The notes under the pieces: model-generated | The model's input: only the letters and a program-made list of their open reading frames with translations | What the model was told of the DNA's origin: nothing | Databases searched by the model: none | NCBI RefSeq assembly: GCF_009763255.1 | Contig: NZ_WSJB01000039.1 | Span: 1 to 64,000, forward strand | DNA length: 64,000 nt | Source: Bordetella sp. 02P26C-1 | GTDB taxonomy: Bacteria; Pseudomonadota; Gammaproteobacteria; Burkholderiales; Burkholderiaceae_B | Reading direction: 5' to 3' | Made by a program: the position numbers and the translations under genes | Shown here: positions 41,494-50,309 of the stretch, piece after piece | Layout: each line of letters starts with the position of its first letter | Numbering within the stretch: position 1 is the stretch's first letter

Positions 41494-42345
41494 CTACTCC
41501 ACACGTAGATGGGGCGAGATCATTTCCTGAAGTGCGAGCGCAATTTCGGGATTGCCAGCAACCACGCGTCCCCCGATCGGCCACGGGTCGCGCTGATGCA
41601 TATCGTGGCACACGCCACCCGCTTCGCGCATGATCAAGGTGCCCGCCGCCACATCCCAAGGCGCCAGGCCCATTTCCCAATATCCGTCATACCGTCCGCA
41701 AGCCGTCCATGCCAGATCAAGCGCGGCCGCGCCCATGCGTCGCACGCCGCGCGTGGTGCGGATAGCGTCATGCAGCATGGGCATGTATTGATCGGCAAAG
41801 CTGAAGTCCCGAAACGGGAAGCCCGTCGCCAGCACGGCGTCATTGAGCGAGGCCGTACGCGAACAGGTAATGCGGCGGCCGTTCAGCCACGAGCCTATGC
41901 CATAGACCGCAGTGAAAAGCTCTTCGCGGCAAGGGTCATAGACGACACCGATGACCGGTGTGTCTTCTTTTAAAGGTTCGCCCAGGCCCGCGCGCGTGCC
42001 GGCGTGCGCCACCAGCGCAATCGACACCGCATAGTGCGGAATGCCGTGCAAAAAATTGGTGGTGCCATCCAGGGGATCGATATACCAGGTCGCAAGGCCC
42101 TGAGCGGCGCCGCCGGACTCTTCGGCGACAATACCGAATTCTGGGGTGCGCGCGCGCAATACCTCGATGATCGCGGCTTCCGCTTCGCGGTCGGCTTGCG
42201 AGACGAGATCGTTGCGGGCCTTGTGGTCGATGACGAGATCGCCACGGTTATGCGCATAGGCCTGCAATATGCCCGCGCCGGTATGCGCCGCCGTTGCGGC
42301 TGTGTCGATTGCAGCGCCCAGATCGAGCGTGGAAGAATGCGGCAT
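41494..42345 (-). CDS. Inositol monophosphatase-family protein (SuhB-like)
   Basis: A Mg2+-dependent phosphatase of the IMPase/FBPase fold, acting on myo-inositol phosphate or similar sugar phosphates; some members also influence rRNA transcription. The 283 aa protein has the metal-binding set: EES (IVAEESGG), DPLDGTTNFLHGIPH and the late WDVAAGTLIMREAGG. The ATG at 42345 is preferred to the one at 42402 because the conserved domain starts just after it and the extra 19 residues look unrelated. Its ribosome-binding site is weak. It diverges from mnmC with 217 bases between them. Confidence 0.9.
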   Translation of the reverse strand: MPHSSTLDLGAAIDTAATAAHTGAGILQAYAHNRGDLVIDHKARNDLVSQADREAEAAIIEVLRARTPEFGIVAEESGGAAQGLATWYIDPLDGTTNFLHGIPHYAVSIALVAHAGTRAGLGEPLKEDTPVIGVVYDPCREELFTAVYGIGSWLNGRRITCSRTASLNDAVLATGFPFRDFSFADQYMPMLHDAIRTTRGVRRMGAAALDLAWTACGRYDGYWEMGLAPWDVAAGTLIMREAGGVCHDMHQRDPWPIGGRVVAGNPEIALALQEMISPHLRVE

Positions 42346-42562
42346 GATGATCGCTTCGAGGTTGGGTATGAGTTCAGTGTAAGCCAAGCGATCTGCACGC
42401 ACCCGCGAGAAGCCCGATTCCCACGCAACTCGTCGTTTTCAGCCCACGTCATGAAGCCGTCACTTTCGGTATGCTGTGCGGCGTCACAAGTTGAGACCAG
42501 GTTCAGCATGTCGCCTGTACTTGGCTCGTTAGTATCTTCGAACTTCGTTTCGTTCCCGTCTG

Positions 42563-44494
42563 ATGTCTTACGTACCGCTTATTCCACCCGATGTCGGTTT
42601 TGATGCCGAAGGGCATTTTCGCAATACCTTGTACGGGGACGTCTATCACTCCACGGCAGGTGCGCTCGGGCAGACGGAATACGTGTTTCTGCGTGGCAAT
42701 GGCTTGCCGCAACGATGGCGAGGGCGTGCCAGCTTCACGGTGTGTGAAACCGGGTTTGGTCTAGGCATGAATTTTCTGGCGCTGTGGCGTGCCTGGCGCG
42801 ACGACCCGGCGCGGTCTCGGCGACTGCATATGCTGTCGGTCGAAGCACATCCATTTGCTCGCGACGACGTGACTCAGATATTGCGTCGCATTGCCCCGGA
42901 CGCGTTGCGCGGTTTGGCCGAGCAACTGGTGGCGCAATGGCCCGCCTGTCTGCCCGGCCTGCATCGTCTGGAGTTCGAGGGTGGGGCGGTGACGCTGACC
43001 TTGGCGTTTGGCGATGCGGCCACCGTGGTGCCACGCCTGCGCGCGCGGGTTGATGCGTATTTCCTTGACGGGTTCGCCCCTCGTCGGAATCCGGATCTAT
43101 GGCGGCCCGAGCTGATGCGCGATCTGGCACGCCTGGCCGCGCCCGACGCGACATTGGCCACTTGGGCAAGCGCGGGAGCCGTGCGCCGTGCGCTGGTTGA
43201 CGCGGGTTTCGACGTCAGCCGTCAGCCGGGTTATGCGGGCAAACTGCACATGACAGTTGGGGTGCGTTCCAAACCGGATACGGGGGCGAGTGGCGAGTTT
43301 TCGCCGACCGTCGCCTCGGGCAAGGCCGCTGGCTTCGATGACCGCATATGGGATGCGGCGCGCGATGCCGACACGGATAAATCCGGGGAAGTCGTCATCA
43401 TCGGAGCCGGGCTGGCGGGAGCCGGCCTCGCGCAGGCGCTCGCATTGCGTGGCCGTCCCGTCGTGGTGATCGATCCTGCCAGCACGCCGCAGGCGATGTC
43501 GCATGCCGGTCACGTTGCGGCCGCGCTCACGCCTGTAATCGCTCGGGACGATAATTCCCGGGCGCGTTTGTCCCGAGCCGGCAGCGCGCGAGCGTGGGCC
43601 CGTTGGGCGGGGCTGTCCGGCGAGGCGGCGCCATTGCGTTGCGGCACGCTGCAGTTGGAACGTGATGAAGGGCGCAGCGCGGCCTTGGGGGAAACGCTGT
43701 CCCAACTTCGGTTTCCGGGGGATTGGGCGCACCCCGTGGACCGCGAACAGGCTTCGTCGCTGGCGGGAATTTCTGTGGCGCGTGGGGGAGTGTTTTTCCG
43801 CGAGGGAATGCTGGTGCAGCCGGCCAGGCTGATCCCGGCGTTATTGCAATCCGAAGGCGTGCGGCGCGTGGTTGGCGTCGCCGGCGTGTTGCGGCGCGCG
43901 GAAAACGCTTGGGAAGTCTGTGACGCAGATGGCGTCGTGCTCGCCCGAGGGGCAACTGTGATCCTGGCTAACGCCTTCGGCGCCCAGGCTCTGCTGCGAA
44001 ACAGCGGTCTGTTGGATCCGCTGCCCCGGCTTGCTCAAATGCACAGGCTGGCCGGCCAGGTTAGCTTGTTGACCGCCTCGGACCTGGCGGGAGGGCCGCG
44101 CTGCATTATCGGCGGAGAAGGCTATCTGTTGCCTGCCGTCGACGGTGCCTGCGTAGCGGGCAGTACGTACGAGCACGGCGCCAGCGTGTCGCAGATGACG
44201 GAAGAGGGGCAGCAGACCGTGTTGGGCAAGGTTCGTGGGCTGCTTGGCTATGACTGGCCGACCTCTCGCCCAACCGGGCAGTTGCCCGGTTGGGCGGGGT
44301 GGCGCGCGGTCTTACCGGGTCGTTTGCCGGCGATCGGCCCGCTGGCCCATGCCCCGGGGGTCTGGCTGGCAGCCGGGTATGCGTCGCGTGGTTTGAGTTG
44401 GTCGGCTTTGGCGGGGGATATTATCGCGGCGGCCCTTTGCGACGAGCCTTTGCCGCTTGAAGCCGACTTATTGACTGCGATTGCACCACGTTAA
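42563..44494 (+). CDS. mnmC: Bifunctional tRNA mnm5s2U34 biosynthesis protein MnmC
   Basis: Completes 5-methylaminomethyl-2-thiouridine at the wobble base of certain tRNAs. Residues ~1-240 are the SAM-dependent methyltransferase ([37 protein letters not shown]). Residues ~270-643 are the FAD oxidase that removes the carboxymethyl group ([21 protein letters not shown]; late [16 protein letters not shown] and [14 protein letters not shown]). At 643 aa it is slightly shorter than the 668 aa E. coli enzyme, with no obvious missing motif. It diverges from the IMPase gene. A 222-base AT-rich stretch follows before the GH31 gene. Confidence 0.94.
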   Translation: MSYVPLIPPDVGFDAEGHFRNTLYGDVYHSTAGALGQTEYVFLRGNGLPQRWRGRASFTVCETGFGLGMNFLALWRAWRDDPARSRRLHMLSVEAHPFARDDVTQILRRIAPDALRGLAEQLVAQWPACLPGLHRLEFEGGAVTLTLAFGDAATVVPRLRARVDAYFLDGFAPRRNPDLWRPELMRDLARLAAPDATLATWASAGAVRRALVDAGFDVSRQPGYAGKLHMTVGVRSKPDTGASGEFSPTVASGKAAGFDDRIWDAARDADTDKSGEVVIIGAGLAGAGLAQALALRGRPVVVIDPASTPQAMSHAGHVAAALTPVIARDDNSRARLSRAGSARAWARWAGLSGEAAPLRCGTLQLERDEGRSAALGETLSQLRFPGDWAHPVDREQASSLAGISVARGGVFFREGMLVQPARLIPALLQSEGVRRVVGVAGVLRRAENAWEVCDADGVVLARGATVILANAFGAQALLRNSGLLDPLPRLAQMHRLAGQVSLLTASDLAGGPRCIIGGEGYLLPAVDGACVAGSTYEHGASVSQMTEEGQQTVLGKVRGLLGYDWPTSRPTGQLPGWAGWRAVLPGRLPAIGPLAHAPGVWLAAGYASRGLSWSALAGDIIAAALCDEPLPLEADLLTAIAPR

Positions 44495-44716
44495 TGATTG
44501 GTGTGATTGTGGTTTTTATGTAAATGACTGATTTGATTGCAAAATAACCAGTGAAAATGGCTTTGGCATCCTGATGCCAAGGATGGTTGCGCGATTTTTG
44601 GACAAACTTGCCGGGAGTTTTTGACGCAAAAAACGCGCCCGATTTTATTTCGTGGAACAAATCCGTCAAAATAACGTCTTTTAACGGTTTTTTTGGCTTA
44701 AGCCGGGGGATGCTCT
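44495..44716 (+). promoter_or_regulatory. AT-rich gap before the GH31 gene, with a perfect hairpin
   Basis: This 222-base gap is clearly more AT-rich than the flanking genes. It contains TTGGCAT (44563-44569) and ATGCCAA (44574-44580), a perfect 7-bp stem with a CCTG loop. No T run follows the stem, so it is more likely an operator than a terminator. A good ribosome-binding site (GGGGGA, 44705-44710) lies 6 bases before the GTG of the next gene. The gap probably contains the GH31 promoter, but no clear -35/-10 pair is seen. Confidence 0.35.
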
Positions 44717-46942
44717 GTGCCGCCCAAGTACGACTTTGCCCATACTACCCAGCTCGACGCCGTCGAGTTGCTCTCGTCACGTTCCAGCCGCGTCGATTTC
44801 GATGCGGGTGATGGGCTGCACCTGGTAGTCGAGGCGCACGCGCCTGGTGTTTTTCGCCTGCGCTGCGGCCAGGCGAATGTCCTGAATGAGGAAAAGCCCA
44901 GTGCGCGCGTGCGCGCGGTGGCGGATATGTTATTAGCTCGCCAGGAGGCCGTCGGCGAGTGCGTTGTCACGCCTCACGAGGATGGCAAGGGCTGGCGCAT
45001 CACCCAGGGTGAAATCTCGCTGGATGTTCTGACTGACCCGGTTCGCATCGCGCTCTATCGCGGCGAAACGCAGGTGCTGGCCTCGGACGTGTCCGAGCAT
45101 GAGCCTGCGTTCGGTTACAACGCACTCGATGACGACGACAACGCTGTCTGGAACGCCGCATTTACGCTGGCCGACGATGAGCGTCTGTATGGCCTGGGAG
45201 AAACCTCGGGTGATCTGAATCGTCGCGAGGAAGCCATCGTCTCCGATGACCCGGCCCATCGCGCGCTGCCGCTGGCCTGGAGTCCTCGGGGTTGGGGCGT
45301 TTATGTGAACACCATGCACCGCGCCCATCATGACCTGGGCGTGGCGCCGACGGCGTCCGCGTACACCTTGAGTGTCGAGGACAATGTCCTGGACCTGTTC
45401 ATCTTCGCCGGTGAACCCGTCGAGATACTCAATCAATACAGCGCGCTGACCGGCCGCGCGGGGCAACCCGTGCTGTGGGCCATGGGTGCATGGCTGCAAC
45501 AGCCCGAGGGCCAGTCGGCCATCGATACCTTGGGCTTGGTCGAGCGCATGCGCGAGCTGCAACTGCCGCTGGACGTGGTGAAATTCGCCACGCCGGCCGC
45601 CTGGGGCTTTCAGGCCGACAAGGCCGTGTTCGAGTGGGATAGCCAACGCTTTCCCGAGGCCAAGCCTTTGCTTGCGCGGTTCCGTGAGCAGCATGTGCAT
45701 GTGGCCGCGACCGGTTTTCCGGGCGTGATTCAGTCCACTCCGTTGTTCGAGGAACTCGAAGACCGCGGCTGGCTGCTCACCAACGACGATGGTGGCGCTC
45801 AGGTGTTCGAGGGCAACGAAGCCACCGGCGGACGTCCCTATGGCTTGCTCGATCTGACCTACCGCGATGTGTATAACCTCTGGATCGAACGTCATCGTCA
45901 GCTGATCGACGACGGTCTGGATGCACCGGTCTGCAATGCGCAAATCGATATTCCGGATGGCGTCAGTGCGCGCAACGGCGATACGGGCGCGATTCTGCGC
46001 ACGCAGTATCCGCTGCTGGCCCGTCGCGGCTTGTTCGAGGCGGTGGCCGGACACAAGGTGCCGCCAGAAGGCGTGGTGCCCAGCACCGATCTATTCCCGG
46101 CGGCACAGCGTCTGCCATGGCAGCTAGGCCCCGAGGTCACGAACGACTGGGACGGCCTGGAGCACACCTTGCGCACCGCCTTGTCGATTGGCGCGAGCGG
46201 TGTGCCGGTGCAGGTGCACAACATCGGCTCGGCGCGCGCGCCGCTAGACAACATGAGCGCAGAGCTTTATCTGCGCTGGCTGACCGTCGGGGTGTTCTCG
46301 GCGAACTTCTGTTTCCAAGGCGTTCCGGGCTTGATGCCTTGGGACTTTGGCGACGAGGCGCTGGAGCAGGCGCGCACCTGGCTGCAATGGCGTTATCGCC
46401 TGGTGCCCTATGTGCTGGGCGCGATCGAGGATTCCGTGCGGACCGGCTTGCCGGTGCAGCGTTCGATGGCGCTGAGCTTCCCCAACGATCCCGAAGCCCA
46501 CAATTGGGATCTGCAATACCTGCTGGGGCCGGCGTTGCTGGTTGCACCGGTGATGCAGCCTGGCAATAGCGTGAACGTGTATCTGCCCAAGGGCGAAGCC
46601 TGGTGGGATCTGAACACCGGCTATCGCTACGAAGGCGGCACGACGCTGGCGGTGGAGTGGGGGCTGGACAAGTATCCGGTCTTTGGTCGCGAAGGGCATA
46701 TGCTGTGCCTCGGACCGGCGGTTCAGCATGCGGGCGAATTCAATTCCGCGCGCATTCTGGACGAGGTATGGATGTTTGGCATGCCGGTGCATAACCCGGT
46801 CGTGATGCGTAACAAGATCCGCGTCATGCAGATGCAGGGCTCCAGCTATATCAAGGGGCTGGAAGGCTTGCGCATCCTGCCCGCCGAGGGCCTTGAGGTG
46901 AAACGACGCGGCGCCGAAGTGCGCATTTCTCGCGCGCGCTGA
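44717..46942 (+). CDS. GH31-fold protein lacking the canonical catalytic aspartate (741 aa)
   Basis: The fold is that of family GH31 alpha-glucosidases/alpha-xylosidases such as YicI. An N-terminal beta-sandwich (YGLGETSGDLNRRE), a TIM barrel (GFQADKAVFEWDSQRFPEAKP) and the C-terminal part (QYLLGPALLVAPVMQPG) are all present. The residues that do the chemistry are changed. Where YicI has KTDFGERIP with nucleophile Asp416, this protein has VCNAQIDIP with Asn407. Where YicI has GGDC with acid/base Asp482, it has GPEV with Glu473; both positions are offset by exactly nine residues. SHDIGGF becomes VHNIGSA. It is therefore likely inactive as a normal hydrolase, or has another activity. GTG start at 44717 with GGGGGA 6 bases before. 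Cytoplasmic; no signal peptide. No sugar-transport genes lie next to it. Confidence 0.85.
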   Translation: MPPKYDFAHTTQLDAVELLSSRSSRVDFDAGDGLHLVVEAHAPGVFRLRCGQANVLNEEKPSARVRAVADMLLARQEAVGECVVTPHEDGKGWRITQGEISLDVLTDPVRIALYRGETQVLASDVSEHEPAFGYNALDDDDNAVWNAAFTLADDERLYGLGETSGDLNRREEAIVSDDPAHRALPLAWSPRGWGVYVNTMHRAHHDLGVAPTASAYTLSVEDNVLDLFIFAGEPVEILNQYSALTGRAGQPVLWAMGAWLQQPEGQSAIDTLGLVERMRELQLPLDVVKFATPAAWGFQADKAVFEWDSQRFPEAKPLLARFREQHVHVAATGFPGVIQSTPLFEELEDRGWLLTNDDGGAQVFEGNEATGGRPYGLLDLTYRDVYNLWIERHRQLIDDGLDAPVCNAQIDIPDGVSARNGDTGAILRTQYPLLARRGLFEAVAGHKVPPEGVVPSTDLFPAAQRLPWQLGPEVTNDWDGLEHTLRTALSIGASGVPVQVHNIGSARAPLDNMSAELYLRWLTVGVFSANFCFQGVPGLMPWDFGDEALEQARTWLQWRYRLVPYVLGAIEDSVRTGLPVQRSMALSFPNDPEAHNWDLQYLLGPALLVAPVMQPGNSVNVYLPKGEAWWDLNTGYRYEGGTTLAVEWGLDKYPVFGREGHMLCLGPAVQHAGEFNSARILDEVWMFGMPVHNPVVMRNKIRVMQMQGSSYIKGLEGLRILPAEGLEVKRRGAEVRISRAR

Positions 46943-47241
46943 TCTGCCGCCGAACGCCCGCTGGCGCAACATTGCCGGCGGGCGCAAAAGCCTGCTGCCT
47001 CTGCGTTGTACTCTCGCCTACTCGCTCGCATCCTGGGTGACAAGGGAAGGTCGCGCGCGGCGTGCGAGGCAGGGCTCAAGGCGGCCTCCCGGGACCCCCG
47101 CGTCATGATTCCGCATGCCTTCGCAGGACCGTGCGATCTGCGAGGCACTGTTGCGCGCCCATCCTTTATTCCATTTAGTTATTAAACAGAGACGAAACTG
47201 TCGTTCTCTTTAGAAGCGCGATCTCTCACAATCGCAACGCC
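46943..47241. other. Intergenic gap before metNIQ
   Basis: No supported gene lies in this gap. Near its end AGAGACGA (47188-47195) pairs with TCG-TTCTCT (47201-47209) with one bulged base, a short hairpin 32 bases before the metN start. It may be part of the metNIQ leader. No SAM riboswitch core or MetJ-type box could be recognised. Confidence 0.4.
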
Positions 47242-48288
47242 ATGATTGACATCCAACATTTAGCGAAGACTTACGCGACGCCGCGCGGCCGATTCGAGGC
47301 CCTGCGCGACATCAGCCTGCATATCGAGCAGGGCGAAGTTTTCGGCATCATCGGTCCCAGCGGGGCCGGTAAAAGCACGCTGGTCCAGTGCATCAACTTG
47401 CTCGAGCGCCCGGACAGCGGCACCATCTCCATTGGCGGGACCGAACTCACCGGCCTGGGCGAAACCGAGCTGCGCCAGCAGCGCCGGCGGATTGGCATGG
47501 TGTTCCAAGGGTTTAATCTGCTCGCCCGCCGTACGGTGTATGGCAACGTTGCTTTGCCGCTAGAAATCGCCGGTGTGCCGAGCAGCCAGATTCCCGCCAA
47601 GGTGGAGCGCTTGCTCAAGTTGGTAGGCCTGGAGCATCTACGCGATCGCTATCCCAGCCAGATCAGCGGTGGACAAAAACAGCGCGTCGGCATTGCGCGT
47701 GCGCTGGCCAACGATCCCGATGTGTTGCTGAGCGACGAGGCCACTTCGGCGCTCGATCCCGAGACCACTCACAATATTCTGGCGTTATTGCGCGACATCA
47801 ATAAAAAGACCGGTGTTACGGTCGTGATGATTACGCACCAGATGGAAGTCGTGCGCGAGATCTGTGATCGCGTGGCTGTGCTTTCGCATGGTCAGGTTGT
47901 GGAGTCGGGCCGCACGCAGGACATTTTTGCTTCGCCCAAACATGACGTCACGCGCGCGATGGTGTCGGCGGCAACGGCCTCCGATCTGACGGATACGACG
48001 CTGGCGGCTGCCCATGCGCGTCTGGCCGAGCTCGAAGCAGCGCGTCCCGGCACGGTTGCGCGTCTGTGGCGTATCCGGTTGGCGGGCGCGAATTCCGGCA
48101 CCCTGTTATCCAATCTGACGCGGGAGCACGCGCTGGATATCAGCCTGGTGCAAGCCCGGGTGGAAGACATTCAAGGCGTTGCGGTGGGCACTTTGTTCGT
48201 GCTGGCGCAAGGCGCACCGCTCGCGGTAGAGCAGGCGCTCAAAGCATTGGCCGCCCTAGACATTTCCGTGGAAGACATCGCGCCATGA
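47242..48288 (+). CDS. metN: Methionine ABC transporter, ATP-binding protein MetN
   Basis: The ATPase that powers methionine import through MetI. The protein (348 aa) has Walker A GPSGAGKST (residues 38-46), the ABC signature ISGGQKQRVGIARAL, Walker B DVLLSDEATSALDPETT and the H-loop ITHQ. The C-terminal ~90 residues form the NIL domain that senses methionine and inhibits transport (LAGANSGTLLSNLTREHALDI). The gene order metN-metI-metQ on one strand leaves little doubt. The stop overlaps the metI start in ATGA. Confidence 0.97.
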   Translation: MIDIQHLAKTYATPRGRFEALRDISLHIEQGEVFGIIGPSGAGKSTLVQCINLLERPDSGTISIGGTELTGLGETELRQQRRRIGMVFQGFNLLARRTVYGNVALPLEIAGVPSSQIPAKVERLLKLVGLEHLRDRYPSQISGGQKQRVGIARALANDPDVLLSDEATSALDPETTHNILALLRDINKKTGVTVVMITHQMEVVREICDRVAVLSHGQVVESGRTQDIFASPKHDVTRAMVSAATASDLTDTTLAAAHARLAELEAARPGTVARLWRIRLAGANSGTLLSNLTREHALDISLVQARVEDIQGVAVGTLFVLAQGAPLAVEQALKALAALDISVEDIAP

Positions 48289-48938
48289 ATTCACAATTGA
48301 TAAATTTGCTTGTTACCTCGCTCGGGGAAACGCTGCTGCTGGTGGGGATTCCCAGCTTGATTGCCGTATTGATCGGTATCCCGCTAGGCGTGGTGCTGGT
48401 CGTGACGGCACGCGGCGCCATGTTGGAAAACCTGGCGATTAATCGCGTGCTCGGCGCCATTGTGAACATCACGCGTTCGGTGCCGTTCATCATCTTGATG
48501 GTTGCCATCATTCCGTTTACGCGGCTGATTGCGCAGACCTCCATCGGCACCACGGCGGCGATCGTGCCATTGTCGGTCGCTGCCATTCCGTTCATGGCGC
48601 GCATCGCCGAAAACGCGATGCGTGAAGTCGATGCGGGCCTTCTGACGGCGGCACGTGCCATGGGGGCGAGCCCGTTACAGATCATCGTCAAAGTGTTGTT
48701 GCCGGAATCATTGCCGGGTCTCGTGGCGGCCACCATTGTCACGATCATCAGCCTGATCGGGTATTCCGCGATGGCTGGCGCGATTGGCGGCGGCGGCTTG
48801 GGCGACGTGGGGATTCGTTATGGCTATCAGCGCTTCCAGCCGGAAGTGATGCTGGCCGTTGTGGTCGTGTTGGTAGTTTTGGTGCAGGTGGTGCAGGGGC
48901 TGGGCGACTGGCTCGTGCGTCGCATGTCGCATCGCTAA
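48285..48938 (+). CDS. metI: Methionine ABC transporter, permease MetI
   Basis: The membrane channel of the methionine importer. The 217 aa protein has five membrane helices and the coupling segment of binding-protein-dependent permeases (EVDAGLLTAARAMGASPLQIIVKVLLPES, cited here as EVDAGLLTAARAMGAS), plus ATIVTIISLIGYSAMAGAI. The ATG at 48285 overlaps metN by four bases, which fixes the start. metQ follows 24 bases later. Confidence 0.96.
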   Translation: MNSQLINLLVTSLGETLLLVGIPSLIAVLIGIPLGVVLVVTARGAMLENLAINRVLGAIVNITRSVPFIILMVAIIPFTRLIAQTSIGTTAAIVPLSVAAIPFMARIAENAMREVDAGLLTAARAMGASPLQIIVKVLLPESLPGLVAATIVTIISLIGYSAMAGAIGGGGLGDVGIRYGYQRFQPEVMLAVVVVLVVLVQVVQGLGDWLVRRMSHR

Positions 48939-48962
48939 TTTTTCCTACTCGGAAGACATATC

Positions 48963-49760
48963 ATGAGTATCAAGCTTCTCAAGTCGTTAGCCGCCCTGAC
49001 CCTGGGCGCTGCCGTGATCGCGCAACCCGCGCTGGCTCAGGACAAGCCGCTGAAGGTAGGCGTTACCGCCGGGCCGCACGCCCAGGTTTTCGATGTGGTG
49101 AAACAAGAGGCGGCCAAGCAAGGCCTGCAAGTGCAGATCATCGAGTTCAGCGACTACGTGCAGCCGAATGCCGCGCTGGCTGCTGGCGATCTGGATCTGA
49201 ACAGCTATCAGCACCAACCGTATCTGGACACGGCCAACGCCGACCGCGGCTATAAGCTCGTGAGCATCGGCAAGACCGTGGTGTTCCCCATCGGTATTTA
49301 CAGCAAGAAGGTCAAGAGCCTGGATGAGCTCAAACAGGGCGCACAGATCGGCATTCCAAACGACCCAACCAACGGCGGCCGCGCGTTGCTGCTGTTGCAG
49401 CAAAATGGCCTGATCAAGCTGGATCCCAAAGCCGGCTTGAAAGCCACGCCTCTAGATATCACCGAGAACCCGCGCAAGCTGCGTTTCGTCGAACTGGACG
49501 CCGCGCAATTGCCACGTTCGCTGGACGATGTCGACGCGTCGGCGGTGAACACCAATTTCGCCATGGAAGCCGGTCTGGACCCGAACAAGGACGCGATCGT
49601 GCGTGAATCCGCCGAGTCGCCCTACGCCAATGTACTGGTCGTGCGCGAGCAGGATAAAGATCGTCCCGATCTGGTGAAACTGGTGGGCATCTACCAGAGC
49701 GCCCCGGTCAAGGCCTTTATCGAAGAGAAGTTCAAGGGCGCGGTCACTGCCGCCTGGTAA
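48963..49760 (+). CDS. metQ: Methionine-binding protein MetQ (NlpA family)
   Basis: The periplasmic D/L-methionine-binding partner of MetNI. Residues 1-25 are a signal peptide (LLKSLAALTLGAAVIAQPALA) with cleavage likely after ALA at residue 25. The mature part begins QDKPLKVGVTAGPHAQVFD and contains NSYQHQPYLD, GIPNDPTNGGRALLLLQ and VNTNFAMEAGLDP, typical of NlpA/MetQ. There is no Cys at the cleavage site, so it is probably a soluble periplasmic protein and not a lipoprotein as in E. coli. The length (265 aa) is normal. Confidence 0.95.
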   Translation: MSIKLLKSLAALTLGAAVIAQPALAQDKPLKVGVTAGPHAQVFDVVKQEAAKQGLQVQIIEFSDYVQPNAALAAGDLDLNSYQHQPYLDTANADRGYKLVSIGKTVVFPIGIYSKKVKSLDELKQGAQIGIPNDPTNGGRALLLLQQNGLIKLDPKAGLKATPLDITENPRKLRFVELDAAQLPRSLDDVDASAVNTNFAMEAGLDPNKDAIVRESAESPYANVLVVREQDKDRPDLVKLVGIYQSAPVKAFIEEKFKGAVTAAW

Positions 49761-49842
49761 GCACGGACGGATTGTTTTTGACGATCATCGAATTCCGATT
49801 TGACAGGCGAAAATAACTTCGTCATAATCTCGGGCTTCGGTC

Positions 49843-49918
49843 GGGCCTTTAGCTCAGTCGGTAGAGCAGCGGACTTTTAATCCGTTGGTCGCGAGTTCGA
49901 GTCTCGCAGGGCCCACCA
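49843..49918 (+). tRNA. tRNA-Lys (UUU anticodon)
   Basis: A 76-base cloverleaf with encoded CCA. Acceptor GGGCCTT pairs with AGGGCCC (one G-T pair). The D-arm is GCTC/GAGC with AGTCGGTA, the anticodon loop CTTTTAA gives anticodon TTT, and the T-arm GCGAG-TTCGAGT-CTCGC follows, then discriminator A and CCA. It is 82 bases after metQ. Confidence 0.96.
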
Positions 49919-49999
49919 CCAAATTGTTAAGCCATGCATTGCCTGCGGGCAGCAGGTGCCAGCATCTGGCATGGTTCTATCCGCTACGCATGGATGTCG

Positions 50000-50030
50000 A
50001 AAAGCTGACCCTTGGGTCAGCTTTTTCTTT
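50000..50030 (+). terminator. Intrinsic terminator after tRNA-Lys
   Basis: AAAAGCTGACCC (50000-50011) pairs with GGGTCAGCTTTT (50014-50025) and is followed by T-rich sequence. The rest of the gap to ychF (50031-50309) holds no supported gene and would contain the ychF promoter. Confidence 0.88.
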
Positions 50031-50309
50031 TGTCCTTTGAATCGGGCGTGTCGGGCTAAGCGTGGTGTAGGTCCAGGGGCTTTATTCTGACGAGAGGATG
50101 GCGCGCGCGCGCAGGGGCCTGCATTCGTCACGCGCCGGCCGCCCGGGCGGCTACAATCGACTTTATTTTCTAAATAAAACAGGCACAGCGGGGCTACTGC
50201 CAATTCGCGTTTCTTCATGTCTGGCGTGGTCCGCATGGCGAGCGTTTGCGAGTAGGTAGATCCTCGCACCCGATTCGGGTTCGATTGTGCCGGGACATCA
50301 AGGAATTCC

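Noticed and set aside
44421-44669. An 82-codon reverse-strand frame in the mnmC-GH31 gap
   Set aside because: It overlaps the mnmC end, has no recognisable motif and the gap looks like a promoter region.
46846-47148. A 100-codon reverse-strand frame over the end of the GH31 gene and gap
   Set aside because: Arg-rich composition with no motif; overlaps a well-supported gene.
47161-47241. SAM riboswitch upstream of metNIQ
   Set aside because: Only a short bulged hairpin is present; none of the conserved cores of SAM-I, SAM-II or SAM-IV could be found by eye.
49843-49918. tRNA-Lys as an integration (attachment) site
   Set aside because: No integrase, no repeated tRNA 3' end downstream and an ordinary terminator plus ychF follow.
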